NCBI GenBank assembly: GCA_964423665.1
Contig: CAYRFX010000008.1
Coordinates: 1 to 47,551, forward strand
DNA length: 47,551 nucleotides
DNA from: HGM04593 sp964423665
Lineage (GTDB): Bacteria > Bacteroidota > Bacteroidia > Bacteroidales > Bacteroidaceae
Direction: 5' to 3'
Shown: positions 23,811 through 33,044 of the stretch, piece by piece
How the letters are laid out: every line of letters starts with the position of its first letter
How positions within the stretch are numbered: position 1 is the first letter of the stretch
Notes under the pieces: generated by a model
What the model was told of the DNA's origin: nothing
The model's input: the letters and a program-made list of their open reading frames with translations, nothing else
The model's database searches: none
Translations under genes and position numbers: made by a program

Positions 23811-26636
23811 ATGAAACGATTGTTTTTAAGATATGTAATGTTTGCCTTGTTTCTTGTACAAATAAATATATTATATGCGCAAGAAATAAATGATAATGAA
23901 ATTACTTTCGCATGGAAAGATGAGTTGCCTCAAAGTGTTGTAGAGGGAGATAATATTGTTGCCGAAATCGTAAGAACCGGTGGCGGTGAATATACTTGGG
24001 AATATACTTGGTTGAATAATGGTGTGGTGATGTCTGGTGACGAACAATGTACATTTATAGCTCCTAATGGAACTGTTTCCGGGCGTAATGCATACTTGAC
24101 ATTTAATGCTGTTAGTCCTGACTTTCCAATAGAAACGACATTTGACAGTTGGACATCTACCAATAAAACGGATGGTACTACATCGTCTAATACATATACA
24201 ATAGAGGTTACTCATAGCGGTGTGCTAACATTTGATTGGGAAGTTAGCAGCGAAAGTACTTATGATTGGCTCGTCATAACTCTTGACGGTACCGAAATTA
24301 TCAAAAAGAGCGGTACAGATAGTGGTACATACACCAAAGAATTTACATCTGCTGGCACGCATACACTTGTTGTGAGATACACAAAGGATAATAGCATAAG
24401 CAGCGGTAGTGATCAAGGAAGAATATACAACATAAAATTCATTGGCGCGGCACTAAACACAACATTTAATAGTTGGACATCTACCAATAAAACGGATGGT
24501 AGTACATCGTCTAATACTTATACAATAGAGGTCACCCAAGGTAACGTACTGACATTCGATTGGGATGTTAGCAGCGAAAGTAATTATGATTGGCTCGTCA
24601 TAACTCTTGACGGTACCGAAATTATCAAAAAGAGCGGTACAGATAGTGGTACATACACTAAAGAATTTACATCTGCCGGCACGCATACACTTGTTGTGAG
24701 ATACACAAAGGATGGTAGCCAAAGCAGAGGTAGTGATCAAGGAAGAATATACAACATAAAACTCACTGGTGAACCTTTTACGCATACAATGACCCATGAG
24801 TATGTGATCTATAGTCAACCAACCGGTCAGAAAACATCTCTTGATGATATCGTATTGCTGCATGACCAAGAGTATATTTTCTCTATCAGTACCCAAGGCG
24901 GATTACCTAGCGGCTGGACATACAAGTGGTTTCTTGATGGCGTAGAAATTGATGGAGCAACTACTAATGCATACACTGCTAATGTGAAGAATAATAGCAG
25001 CGAAGTTAAACATTTTGTTTATAAGGTTATTGCTAAAAATATAACAAATAATATAACACGAGAACTAGAATATGAATTCAATGCTGAAGTATGGCCTGCA
25101 GCATCTGAAGTACATTCAGAACAACAGCATGACCTTTATTACGGAGACAATGTCCTTCTTGGTGTTGATGTTGCCGGTGGTTATGACAATGGTTGGAGAT
25201 ATGAATGGATTATCAATGGCAATATAGTCTCAAGCGACGCAACATACAATTATTATGCAGCACCTCAGAATATCAATTCTAAGAGTCAAAATATCTATGT
25301 TAATGTATTCAATGAACATGAAAAGTCGCCTTTATCAAGTCTTTTTAGTGCCAGAATTGAGTTCAATGTTACATCATGGTCACATGGTGAAATCGAAATT
25401 GTGAGTAATGTAGATAATTATCGCAGTGGTGATGCAATACCTATTAGTGTGAGAACCAATGGAGGTTATCCAAACTGGACATACGAGTGGTATTACAATG
25501 ACGAACTCGTACACACTTCGTCTGAAGCATCTTACACATTCACAGCTGAAAATAATTACAGCGATAGTTCTGTTAGAGATTGTGTAACGGTAGTTGCAAC
25601 TAATCTTATTCCTAAAAGCGGTGCAAGTAAGAGCGATCAGGAATATAAGTATTTCACAATATGGCCTGTTGTTGAATTCCCAGACGAGGTTGTTGTTGGA
25701 ACTTTAGAATACAATGGTGCATATTTCATAAGAGAAGGTAATGATTTGCCGTTTAATGTTGATTATGCAACAGGCGGATATAATGCGTATTCAGATTCGT
25801 ATTGGACCTATAAATGGACAGAAGATGGTGTACTTGTCAAGAATAGCAGTTCGTCTGATAAGAACTATTACACTGCAGAAAATATATCAGGTTCAAATTC
25901 TTATACAAAAAACATAAAGGATAAAACTTATGGCTTGACAATAGAGAACCATAGTCCTTATAGCAGTATTTGGTATAGCAAATCTTATGAAATCCCTGTA
26001 AAGATATATTCTAAGCCGTCTCTCCCAAGTAGCCTTGTGATTAAAGGCAACGGCAATAGCAATACACTAGTCTGCATGATGTCCAATATCGACGATTCAA
26101 CTTTGGAGAGTAGAGAGTATAGTTTTGTCTTTGGATATACCGATGCTTCGGGCGAGGAACACTTCATGGAACCTACTACAGAACGTTGGTATCAGTTTGA
26201 TTCAAAAATTTCTGTAAAGAACTCTAGTTACAAATTCTGGGTTTGCGCAAGATGGGATTATCTCAATGGTACTTATGTTACTAGCGGTCGCCGATATCTT
26301 AATGGAAGTGCAGATTACCAGTTCGACGCATCTTGCTTTAACAATATCAGTGTAACGACTCGCGGTGCTCTTGGTGATGAAACTACTGATATTGAAAATG
26401 TGGTATATGACGAGGTGGAATTCAATGGAACTAATCTAATTGCAAATGCCAACTCTTTGGTAGATGGTATTATTGAAATTTTCTCCATTAATGGCAAATG
26501 TCTTGATTCGATTGATTTAGGCTGTAAACAGCATTTCAACGAAAAGATTGATATGTCTAAATACGAATCAGGAATTTATATTATCAAAATAAAAATCGGT
26601 GAAACACTTATAAATAAGAAAGTGCTTGTTCCATAA
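23811..26636 (+). CDS. large secreted repeat protein with T9SS sorting domain
   Basis: 941 residues. Signal peptide ends near LYAQEIN. The body is a series of Ig/PKD-like beta modules with repeated WTYKWFLDG / WRYEWIING / WTYEWYYND motifs, plus two tandem near-identical 108-residue modules (about 110-325) with YDWLVITLDGTEIIKK that resemble CUB or carbohydrate-binding folds. The last 80 residues (IIEIFSINGK, IDMSKYESGIYIIKIKIG, KKVLVP) form a type A T9SS C-terminal sorting domain, so it should reach the cell surface or exterior. It is probably the adhesive or sensory outer part of the cluster. Confidence 0.85.
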   Translation: MKRLFLRYVMFALFLVQINILYAQEINDNEITFAWKDELPQSVVEGDNIVAEIVRTGGGEYTWEYTWLNNGVVMSGDEQCTFIAPNGTVSGRNAYLTFNAVSPDFPIETTFDSWTSTNKTDGTTSSNTYTIEVTHSGVLTFDWEVSSESTYDWLVITLDGTEIIKKSGTDSGTYTKEFTSAGTHTLVVRYTKDNSISSGSDQGRIYNIKFIGAALNTTFNSWTSTNKTDGSTSSNTYTIEVTQGNVLTFDWDVSSESNYDWLVITLDGTEIIKKSGTDSGTYTKEFTSAGTHTLVVRYTKDGSQSRGSDQGRIYNIKLTGEPFTHTMTHEYVIYSQPTGQKTSLDDIVLLHDQEYIFSISTQGGLPSGWTYKWFLDGVEIDGATTNAYTANVKNNSSEVKHFVYKVIAKNITNNITRELEYEFNAEVWPAASEVHSEQQHDLYYGDNVLLGVDVAGGYDNGWRYEWIINGNIVSSDATYNYYAAPQNINSKSQNIYVNVFNEHEKSPLSSLFSARIEFNVTSWSHGEIEIVSNVDNYRSGDAIPISVRTNGGYPNWTYEWYYNDELVHTSSEASYTFTAENNYSDSSVRDCVTVVATNLIPKSGASKSDQEYKYFTIWPVVEFPDEVVVGTLEYNGAYFIREGNDLPFNVDYATGGYNAYSDSYWTYKWTEDGVLVKNSSSSDKNYYTAENISGSNSYTKNIKDKTYGLTIENHSPYSSIWYSKSYEIPVKIYSKPSLPSSLVIKGNGNSNTLVCMMSNIDDSTLESREYSFVFGYTDASGEEHFMEPTTERWYQFDSKISVKNSSYKFWVCARWDYLNGTYVTSGRRYLNGSADYQFDASCFNNISVTTRGALGDETTDIENVVYDEVEFNGTNLIANANSLVDGIIEIFSINGKCLDSIDLGCKQHFNEKIDMSKYESGIYIIKIKIGETLINKKVLVP
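24138..24785 (+). repeat. tandem 324-bp intragenic duplication
   Basis: Copies 24138-24461 and 24462-24785 are head-to-tail, in frame (108 codons), and include long identical stretches (for example from 24261 and from 24585). The low divergence implies a recent duplication or ongoing gene conversion. Confidence 0.9.
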
Positions 26637-26650
26637 TAAAATAGTAACAC

Positions 26651-28234
26651 ATGAAAAAGATTTTATTATATATAATTCTTATATTTCCTTTTTCTGCATT
26701 CGCACAAGTGCTGTCAAATGCAGAATTGAGGAAATTGAACTATCATATTGTGGATTTGTTGGAGGAATATGAGTTCCTACTGCAGAATCCAACGGATAGG
26801 GCACGTTACGAATTTGTGTCATTGTTTGAGGATAGTAATATTTTGATATATAACGATTTGTTAGGCATAAGTTCTAAGAAGGAGGTTACAGTTGAAGAGT
26901 ATGCCAATCTCTTGTATTCAAATTCAAACGCATGTAAGATTTTAATAAAGAATGTTGATAAGCAGGAAATTGTTGAAACCGACACTCATTTCGTCGTTGA
27001 TGTGAAATTCGGTAAATACATGCAGTATTACAACAAATGTGGAGTTGTGTTCGATAGTGAAGATTATTACAAGACCGATCACGAAATTACTGCAACAATT
27101 GCTATGGATAAGAATGACGGCAGTGTTCTAATTAGAACTATAAAAGGAAGCATTAATTCCAATACTCCGCCTTTCCCTTTGGAGTACAATGTGTATTCAT
27201 ATAATGAACCACGCGACAACGAAGTCTGTGTAAATGGTAAAAAGATTGAGTATAATTTGTTTGGTCAGTCTATTGTCGAAAAAAATGCAAAGATTGATTT
27301 CAAAGACAGTGAGGTGGTTTTGAAGATTGTTCAAGACGATGAAAATTGTGGACTCTATTCGTTTCAATATAAGCAGCGATGTTGGAGAATTAGACCTAAA
27401 ATAGAATTCAATATAGGTAATACTTACAGTTTTGGAGGTGATTATGGTAATGAGATGCTTGAGTCGGAAACTATGCTTGAGTATGGATTGGACTTCGGTT
27501 ATGCTATAGTTAAAAAACCTAAGTTCAAGTTGAGCTTGTTTACTGGTGCTTCATTCGTAAAAAGCAATTTGGAGTTCAAACAGGATGAATTGGCTTACAA
27601 GTACTATTACAGTGCGCCCTCGACAATTGATTATGATGGTGATACTTATGAAAGGCACTATGAAGTGGCTAACATGAATGCCAAGATGGACATAACACAA
27701 ATAGCAATTCCTTTGTATTTGGATTTCGATTTTCAGTTCTCAAGGCGTTTATCTGCGTTTGTGCAGATGGGTGTCAAGACCTTTGTTTCTACCAGCTGTA
27801 GTGTAAAGGACTTTACTACCAATGTAAAAACTTATGGAGTCTATCCCCAATATGGCAACCTTGTAATGGAAAATTTTAAACCAAATAATTTTGCTGTTCA
27901 AACAGTGAGCGTCGATAATCAGGATGTTGAGACAGGGTCTATGATTCTAGATGCGTTTGGTGCTGCTGGATTTAGATTGCGTCTCTTTGGCGGTCTCTTT
28001 TTGGATGCATCACTTAACTATCAGACAAGCATAACTCCTGTAGCAGAAGCCGACGTGAGTCTTGATTTGGGTCATCGTGCCGATGAAGGTTCTGGCAGAA
28101 TTGTTGACGAAAACAAAGCTCTCATAACATATACTTTCGCCGAAGGCGAACAGGTAAAGACATTTACCAATCTCTTTGATGAGATAAAAAGAAGTGGTTT
28201 AAGAGTAAACGTAGGTCTCTTATTTAAATTTTAA
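26651..28234 (+). CDS. outer-membrane beta-barrel protein with periplasmic N-domain
   Basis: 527 residues. Signal peptide MKKILLYIILIFPFSAFA. Residues 20-230 are a globular, probably periplasmic domain; from about 250 to the end amphipathic strands alternate (PKIEFNIGNTYSFGG, FKLSLFTGASF, IAIPLYLDFDFQF, LSAFVQMGVKTF) and the protein ends NVGLLFKF with a terminal Phe, as barrels do. Gap of 14 bp to the T9SS-sorted gene upstream and 12 bp to the next. It may form the outer-membrane channel or anchor of the system. Confidence 0.8.
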   Translation: MKKILLYIILIFPFSAFAQVLSNAELRKLNYHIVDLLEEYEFLLQNPTDRARYEFVSLFEDSNILIYNDLLGISSKKEVTVEEYANLLYSNSNACKILIKNVDKQEIVETDTHFVVDVKFGKYMQYYNKCGVVFDSEDYYKTDHEITATIAMDKNDGSVLIRTIKGSINSNTPPFPLEYNVYSYNEPRDNEVCVNGKKIEYNLFGQSIVEKNAKIDFKDSEVVLKIVQDDENCGLYSFQYKQRCWRIRPKIEFNIGNTYSFGGDYGNEMLESETMLEYGLDFGYAIVKKPKFKLSLFTGASFVKSNLEFKQDELAYKYYYSAPSTIDYDGDTYERHYEVANMNAKMDITQIAIPLYLDFDFQFSRRLSAFVQMGVKTFVSTSCSVKDFTTNVKTYGVYPQYGNLVMENFKPNNFAVQTVSVDNQDVETGSMILDAFGAAGFRLRLFGGLFLDASLNYQTSITPVAEADVSLDLGHRADEGSGRIVDENKALITYTFAEGEQVKTFTNLFDEIKRSGLRVNVGLLFKF

Positions 28235-28246
28235 AAGAGTATTTCT

Positions 28247-29080
28247 ATGAAAAAAGAGATAATAAAAATTCTGATATTAGTACTTGTTCTTGTGATAAGT
28301 TTTTCTGTAACCTATTCAATAAGGACGTTCGTATCAGACAAAGATGTTGTTGAGGTAGCATATTCGGGTAGTAATAAAAATACTTCTGATGCCGACATTA
28401 ATGATACGGATAATTCTAGAACCGATACAATTGATGACAACAGGAATATAGTTAATGAAAGAAATCTTGAAACATCTGTGACTATTGCCGATTCAATTGA
28501 CAATAGTTTTCAACTTGGATGTTATATATTAGATGTTGTAATCGTAGGCCCAGTATGCGACTATAATACAATGGGTTATAACTTGACTATCAACATTAAT
28601 AATCTACCGAAAAAGGCTGTTGCTCATTATTTTATTCATGATAAGTTGAAAGGTGATACTGTTTCGAAGAGTAACAATGGGCGATTTAGAGCTATTCCTG
28701 CAACCGAAAGTGGAGAATATAGTTTATATGTTCATTGGACTGATTCTTTAGGATATCCAGGGCTTGCAGTTGATACACTTTTGACAGGTTTCAAACCATT
28801 TGAAAAGCCAAAGATAAAGAAACTTGAGGCTAATGAACTGGAAAATCTTATCAATAAGTGTGACCGCAAACTTTCTGTTCGCAACACCAAAATTTCGTCT
28901 GCTTTGCGATTGGAATTCACAAATATCATGTCCGAAGAAAAGCGTCCCGAAACAATCGATGAGATTTACAATAAGATAAAGTTTGGTATGTGGTCTTCAA
29001 TCAATGTAACATCGGTTGATTACAACGATGACAATCAGGTTGTACAAATTACAATGCTAATTAACCACTCAGAGGAATAA
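28247..29080 (+). CDS. membrane-anchored periplasmic protein of unknown function
   Basis: 277 residues. A single N-terminal hydrophobic segment (about 7-27) without a clear cleavage site is followed by an Asp/Asn/Ser-rich linker (30-90) and a compact beta-rich domain (90-190, TINI-like strands, Ig-like). The C-terminal 80 residues are helical and charged. The layout is that of an inner-membrane-tethered periplasmic stalk. No family recognised. Cluster position suggests a connector. Confidence 0.7.
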   Translation: MKKEIIKILILVLVLVISFSVTYSIRTFVSDKDVVEVAYSGSNKNTSDADINDTDNSRTDTIDDNRNIVNERNLETSVTIADSIDNSFQLGCYILDVVIVGPVCDYNTMGYNLTININNLPKKAVAHYFIHDKLKGDTVSKSNNGRFRAIPATESGEYSLYVHWTDSLGYPGLAVDTLLTGFKPFEKPKIKKLEANELENLINKCDRKLSVRNTKISSALRLEFTNIMSEEKRPETIDEIYNKIKFGMWSSINVTSVDYNDDNQVVQITMLINHSEE

Positions 29081-29092
29081 TACATAATTGTT

Positions 29093-29731
29093 ATGAAAAA
29101 GATAGTTTTCAGTTTAGTAATACTAATGTTGAACGCCCTCCTTCTACCAGCTCAAAATGACGAAGGTTTTAAGGAGAAGGATTTGACAATTGTATATGTT
29201 GCTCATACAACAGATGTTCCATTGGCTCGACTGACCGAACTGCTGGAAGAAAGATACAGAGGTGGTGTACAGTTCTCCAACGAAGTAATTTTTTATATAT
29301 CAAATGGTTCTGAGCCTTTGGTTGTTAAAGTCAATACAAATGATGAGAACAAGGCCGATTTTGAGTCAATGATTATTGACGAGTTGTGGGCAAAACGTTC
29401 ACACGACGTTGATCCTCATGTCGATACGCAGTCATTGATAGAGATTATCAACGATAACGACTTCATCACAGAAGACGGTAAATTAAAATATCTGTCGGTT
29501 ACTTTCGATTTTTTCATCAGTGAAGAATTCTGGACTATGAAATATAACGAAAGCATCATTGCCAAGCTCTATTTCGCATTAGATATTAACAATATAAAAA
29601 AGAATAATCCCGACTTGTTTTTCAATATTTACCACCCTTACGAAATAAAACTAGTATTTGAAGACGGCAAGCCGTTTGGTCTAAAGGACCTGGACAAGAT
29701 CAATTCAAACATAATGCTTTTACCCTACTAA
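29093..29731 (+). CDS. exported protein of unknown function
   Basis: 212 residues with a signal peptide (MKKIVFSLVILMLNALLLPA, cleavage near AQND). Mature part is acidic, mixed alpha/beta, with no motif I recognise. It contains VYVAHTTDVPLARLTELLEE and a C-terminal YEIKLVFEDGKPFGL. 12 bp after the preceding gene and 17 bp before the vWA gene start at 29749. Periplasmic or secreted partner, function unknown. Confidence 0.7.
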   Translation: MKKIVFSLVILMLNALLLPAQNDEGFKEKDLTIVYVAHTTDVPLARLTELLEERYRGGVQFSNEVIFYISNGSEPLVVKVNTNDENKADFESMIIDELWAKRSHDVDPHVDTQSLIEIINDNDFITEDGKLKYLSVTFDFFISEEFWTMKYNESIIAKLYFALDINNIKKNNPDLFFNIYHPYEIKLVFEDGKPFGLKDLDKINSNIMLLPY

Positions 29732-29748
29732 ATTAATAAATGCAAGAT

Positions 29749-32130
29749 ATGAAAAGGACTCTTTTAATTATTTTTGTACTACTTGGCACACTCATGGTCT
29801 ATGCCCAAACATTACCATCGAGCGTGGAAGTGTTTATGCCTCAGATATTGCAGAAGCAGATAATAACAACAACCGATGCCCAAAACCTGCTCAAAGATGC
29901 AAATTGGGGACAGAAATCACCGGTAAGGAACAAAAGATATTGGATTGTATATAGCGACAGAAGTAATAATAACGCCTATGTAACTCCAAGCAATGGAGCT
30001 GCTGTAAAGACAAAACTTAACTTTAACCAAGAAGTTAGAATTGCACAAATCAAGAACGGTTTTGCTCTTGTATATGAGGATAATCTAAATGAGTATCCCA
30101 ACATTTCACGATTTGCAAAAGTATTGGGATGGGTGCCTATGAGTAAGTTGCTATTGTGGAATAGTTGTCCCACAAATGAACTGGGTATTTATCATAAAGC
30201 CCTTATTGCTGCCAACATCTCGGACGAAACCAAAAACAAAAAGATGACATTCTATGAGTTGTATAAGGACCCTGAATCAAGAAGCCATGAAAATATTACT
30301 CCATCAATGGATTTTTATTTTATCATGAAAACCCTTGATAATGGAATGGTTCTTCTTTCAAAGGAGTGTAGGATGGATGGTGCAAGCAGTCAGGTACTTC
30401 GTGGTTGGGTAAATGAATCGACATATGTGCCTTGGAATCAGCGTTCTTGTATAGAACCAAACTGGTCGCCCGATGATGTTAAACAGTTCGTTTCTAGCAA
30501 ATCTACAGTGAATATATCATACGATAATAAACTTAACAATAATATTCTTACCTACGACTTCGGTAAAAAGAATAATAGCGGAACAACAGAATTTGACAAA
30601 TTCAGAATGTCACAGCATGTGCTACGCTATCCCATTCTTGACTACAAGGCTGCCAACGACGATGTTTATAAATGTAATGCATTCGGTACGGTTGATGGAG
30701 CGATGAATGATGCTATTATGTTGAAGGACAAGATAGAAAAGGCTCGTATAGACGCTATTGATGAAGTAAGCAAACTGAACCTTATAATCTGTATTGACGG
30801 TACAAAGTCAATGGAACCATATTTCCCTGCAGTAAAGAGTGCTATAGAGGAAGGTCTCAGATATATTAAAGATGGAATAACCATGAAAGTTGGTTTGGTT
30901 ATTTATCGTGACTATAGCGATGGTACTGGCCTTGTTGAATCTTTACCTCTTGTTTCTCCCAATGATGTGCGTATCAAGCACTTCCTTGATAACGGTGGTA
31001 AGTATGGAATTAAGAGCTCGACTGCAGACCGTACACATGTAGAGGCATTGTATAAGGGTATAGAAACTGCTATTGACCCACAGAAAATGGGCTTCGAGAA
31101 GAAACAAAGTAACTTCTTGTTAGTGGTAGGTGACTGCGGTAACGACGAGAACGACCAACGTTGTCTTAAATCGTCGGAAATATTGAGCCGTATGATTGAT
31201 AACAATATACAGCTTATGTCATATCAAGTTTATCGCAAGAATGACTATGCTTGGAGTCTTTTCAATGATCAAATGAGTTCGCTTATACAGCAGAACGTTC
31301 AGAAGCGCTACCAGAATCTTGGAACTGGTGTTAAGGTTGCTTATGATGAGCTGTCCGATGGTTATGAACTTAATTCAAAGAATTCAGATCAGATGTATTT
31401 GGGTTCTATCAGATATGGTCGCTTGAATGAGGCAATGCCTGCACAAAAGCTAACAGATTTGATTGTTGAAAGTATAGACCGGCTTGTATCATATATTGGC
31501 ACTCAAACACTCCTTCTGAACTCTCTCGATGGAGTTAGTGCCAATGCAATCAATACAACTGTTGGCGATGAGAGCGTTGCTGCTAAGACAAATAACGCTC
31601 GTTTGATGGAAATGATGGGTAAAGAAAATTATAATCTCCTGAAAAAACTCAATGGTATATATTCTTACATTGGTTATACCCCTAAAGCCGATACACAAAA
31701 AAGAGATTATTGGAAGCCTGTGATTTTCATTTCAAGTGAGGAGTTTGGTCTCTTGGTTGAGAAACTTCAGCCTGTTAATATGGCAGCACAACGTTCATCA
31801 AACGATCGCAAACCATATGTTGAAGCGATGAAGGCATTGTTGCGTTCAATGTTGCCCGATATCTCAGAGGCAGAAATGAATGCAAAAGGAACTCAAGAGA
31901 TTATGAATTTGATAACAGGATTAAATGTGGCAACTAACGCCGCAAAAGGTCCAACATTGATGCAGATACAAGATCCCAAATCGGTTTCTCATCAACAATA
32001 TTTGAGTATAATAAATGAATTTGCACGTAAATATCGAGCGTTGCAACGAATAAAGTCTAGAGGGTATAATTTTGTGTTTATGTCAAATAACATAAAATAC
32101 TATTGGATTCCTGTTGAGGATCTGCCATAA
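29749..32130 (+). CDS. secreted von Willebrand factor A protein with SH3-like N-domain
   Basis: 793 residues from ATG at 29749 (ATG at 29740 is also in frame, but the signal peptide starts MKRTLLIIF). After the signal, residues about 60-140 look SH3-like (YWIVYSDRS, VRIAQIKNGFALVYED, LGWVPMSKLLLW). A vWA domain begins near 343 with the metal-site motif DGTKS (residues 350-354, DxTxS instead of DxSxS) and has the later acidic GDCGND near 461. The rest is helical and unclassified. In kinase/phosphatase clusters of the TerY-P type the vWA protein is cytoplasmic; here it is exported, which is unusual. Confidence 0.82.
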   Translation: MKRTLLIIFVLLGTLMVYAQTLPSSVEVFMPQILQKQIITTTDAQNLLKDANWGQKSPVRNKRYWIVYSDRSNNNAYVTPSNGAAVKTKLNFNQEVRIAQIKNGFALVYEDNLNEYPNISRFAKVLGWVPMSKLLLWNSCPTNELGIYHKALIAANISDETKNKKMTFYELYKDPESRSHENITPSMDFYFIMKTLDNGMVLLSKECRMDGASSQVLRGWVNESTYVPWNQRSCIEPNWSPDDVKQFVSSKSTVNISYDNKLNNNILTYDFGKKNNSGTTEFDKFRMSQHVLRYPILDYKAANDDVYKCNAFGTVDGAMNDAIMLKDKIEKARIDAIDEVSKLNLIICIDGTKSMEPYFPAVKSAIEEGLRYIKDGITMKVGLVIYRDYSDGTGLVESLPLVSPNDVRIKHFLDNGGKYGIKSSTADRTHVEALYKGIETAIDPQKMGFEKKQSNFLLVVGDCGNDENDQRCLKSSEILSRMIDNNIQLMSYQVYRKNDYAWSLFNDQMSSLIQQNVQKRYQNLGTGVKVAYDELSDGYELNSKNSDQMYLGSIRYGRLNEAMPAQKLTDLIVESIDRLVSYIGTQTLLLNSLDGVSANAINTTVGDESVAAKTNNARLMEMMGKENYNLLKKLNGIYSYIGYTPKADTQKRDYWKPVIFISSEEFGLLVEKLQPVNMAAQRSSNDRKPYVEAMKALLRSMLPDISEAEMNAKGTQEIMNLITGLNVATNAAKGPTLMQIQDPKSVSHQQYLSIINEFARKYRALQRIKSRGYNFVFMSNNIKYYWIPVEDLP

Positions 32131-32142
32131 TGATATTTGGAT

Positions 32143-33012
32143 ATGGAAAATTTATTTGAAATAAAGAACCTTCGCTGTTCATATGACAAACAATATCAAG
32201 AGGGTATTTCAAAAGTTGTACTTGAAATCAATACACTTAATGTTCCAAGAGGTAAGAAGGTATTCATTGTTGGAGAGTCGGGTATTGGAAAAAGTACAAT
32301 ACTTGAGACTCTTGGTATGATGAATAACACCATTGTGCCTGATAAGGATGTAGAATTCCGTTTCAACCTAAACGATGACGAGTCAATTAATCTAAATGAA
32401 TTGTGGGAAAAAAGGGGAAAACTCTCGAAGTTTAGGCTGGAGCATTACAGCTTTATTTTCCAGAGCACCAATCTGATGCGTAATTTTACCGCATTCGAGA
32501 ACATTGCATTTACCCGCATGTTGCAAGGTTATAGCAAAAAAGAGAGTTTCGAACGTACCAAGCAGATACTGACAGACCTTGGGCTTGAGCATATTACCGA
32601 GGACAGAATGGCACAGGAACTTTCAGGCGGACAGCAGCAACGTCTTGCCTTTGCAAGAGCGGTAATTCCCGATTTTACCGTACTTTTCGGTGATGAACCA
32701 ACCGGTAACCTCGATGGTGAGAATGCTGTACGTGTTATGGAAATTCTTTCGAATAAACTCGATGGCGACACTCTTGCTTCGGCTATCATCGTGAGCCACG
32801 ACATGCATCTGGCAGTCAAATTTGCCGATGTTATCATAAAAATACGCAAAGAGGTTAGGCCTAAAAAGAACCAGAATGATGAAGACAACTTCTATGGTGT
32901 CATTGATGACACTTGCGTTTATGTCCCCGCAAATGCTGAACGTGAAGAGTGGACAAACGGCAAAGACGTTTATGCGCCATCGGACTTTGAGACATTTCTT
33001 CGCAAGAAGTAA
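32143..33012 (+). CDS. ABC transporter ATPase of the FtsE/LolD/MacB type
   Basis: 289 residues from ATG at 32143. Walker A GESGIGKST, Q-loop FIFQSTNLM, signature LSGGQQQRLAFARA and Walker B VLFGDEPTGNLDG are complete. The C-terminus has about 60 extra residues past the usual LolD length, charged and with FYGVIDDTCVYVPA, which could contact partners. Followed 33 bp later by an FtsX-like permease, so the pair should be a mechanotransmitter, not a substrate pore. Confidence 0.9.
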   Translation: MENLFEIKNLRCSYDKQYQEGISKVVLEINTLNVPRGKKVFIVGESGIGKSTILETLGMMNNTIVPDKDVEFRFNLNDDESINLNELWEKRGKLSKFRLEHYSFIFQSTNLMRNFTAFENIAFTRMLQGYSKKESFERTKQILTDLGLEHITEDRMAQELSGGQQQRLAFARAVIPDFTVLFGDEPTGNLDGENAVRVMEILSNKLDGDTLASAIIVSHDMHLAVKFADVIIKIRKEVRPKKNQNDEDNFYGVIDDTCVYVPANAEREEWTNGKDVYAPSDFETFLRKK

Positions 33013-33044
33013 GTTAAGAAACTAAAACAAATAATTATACAAGG

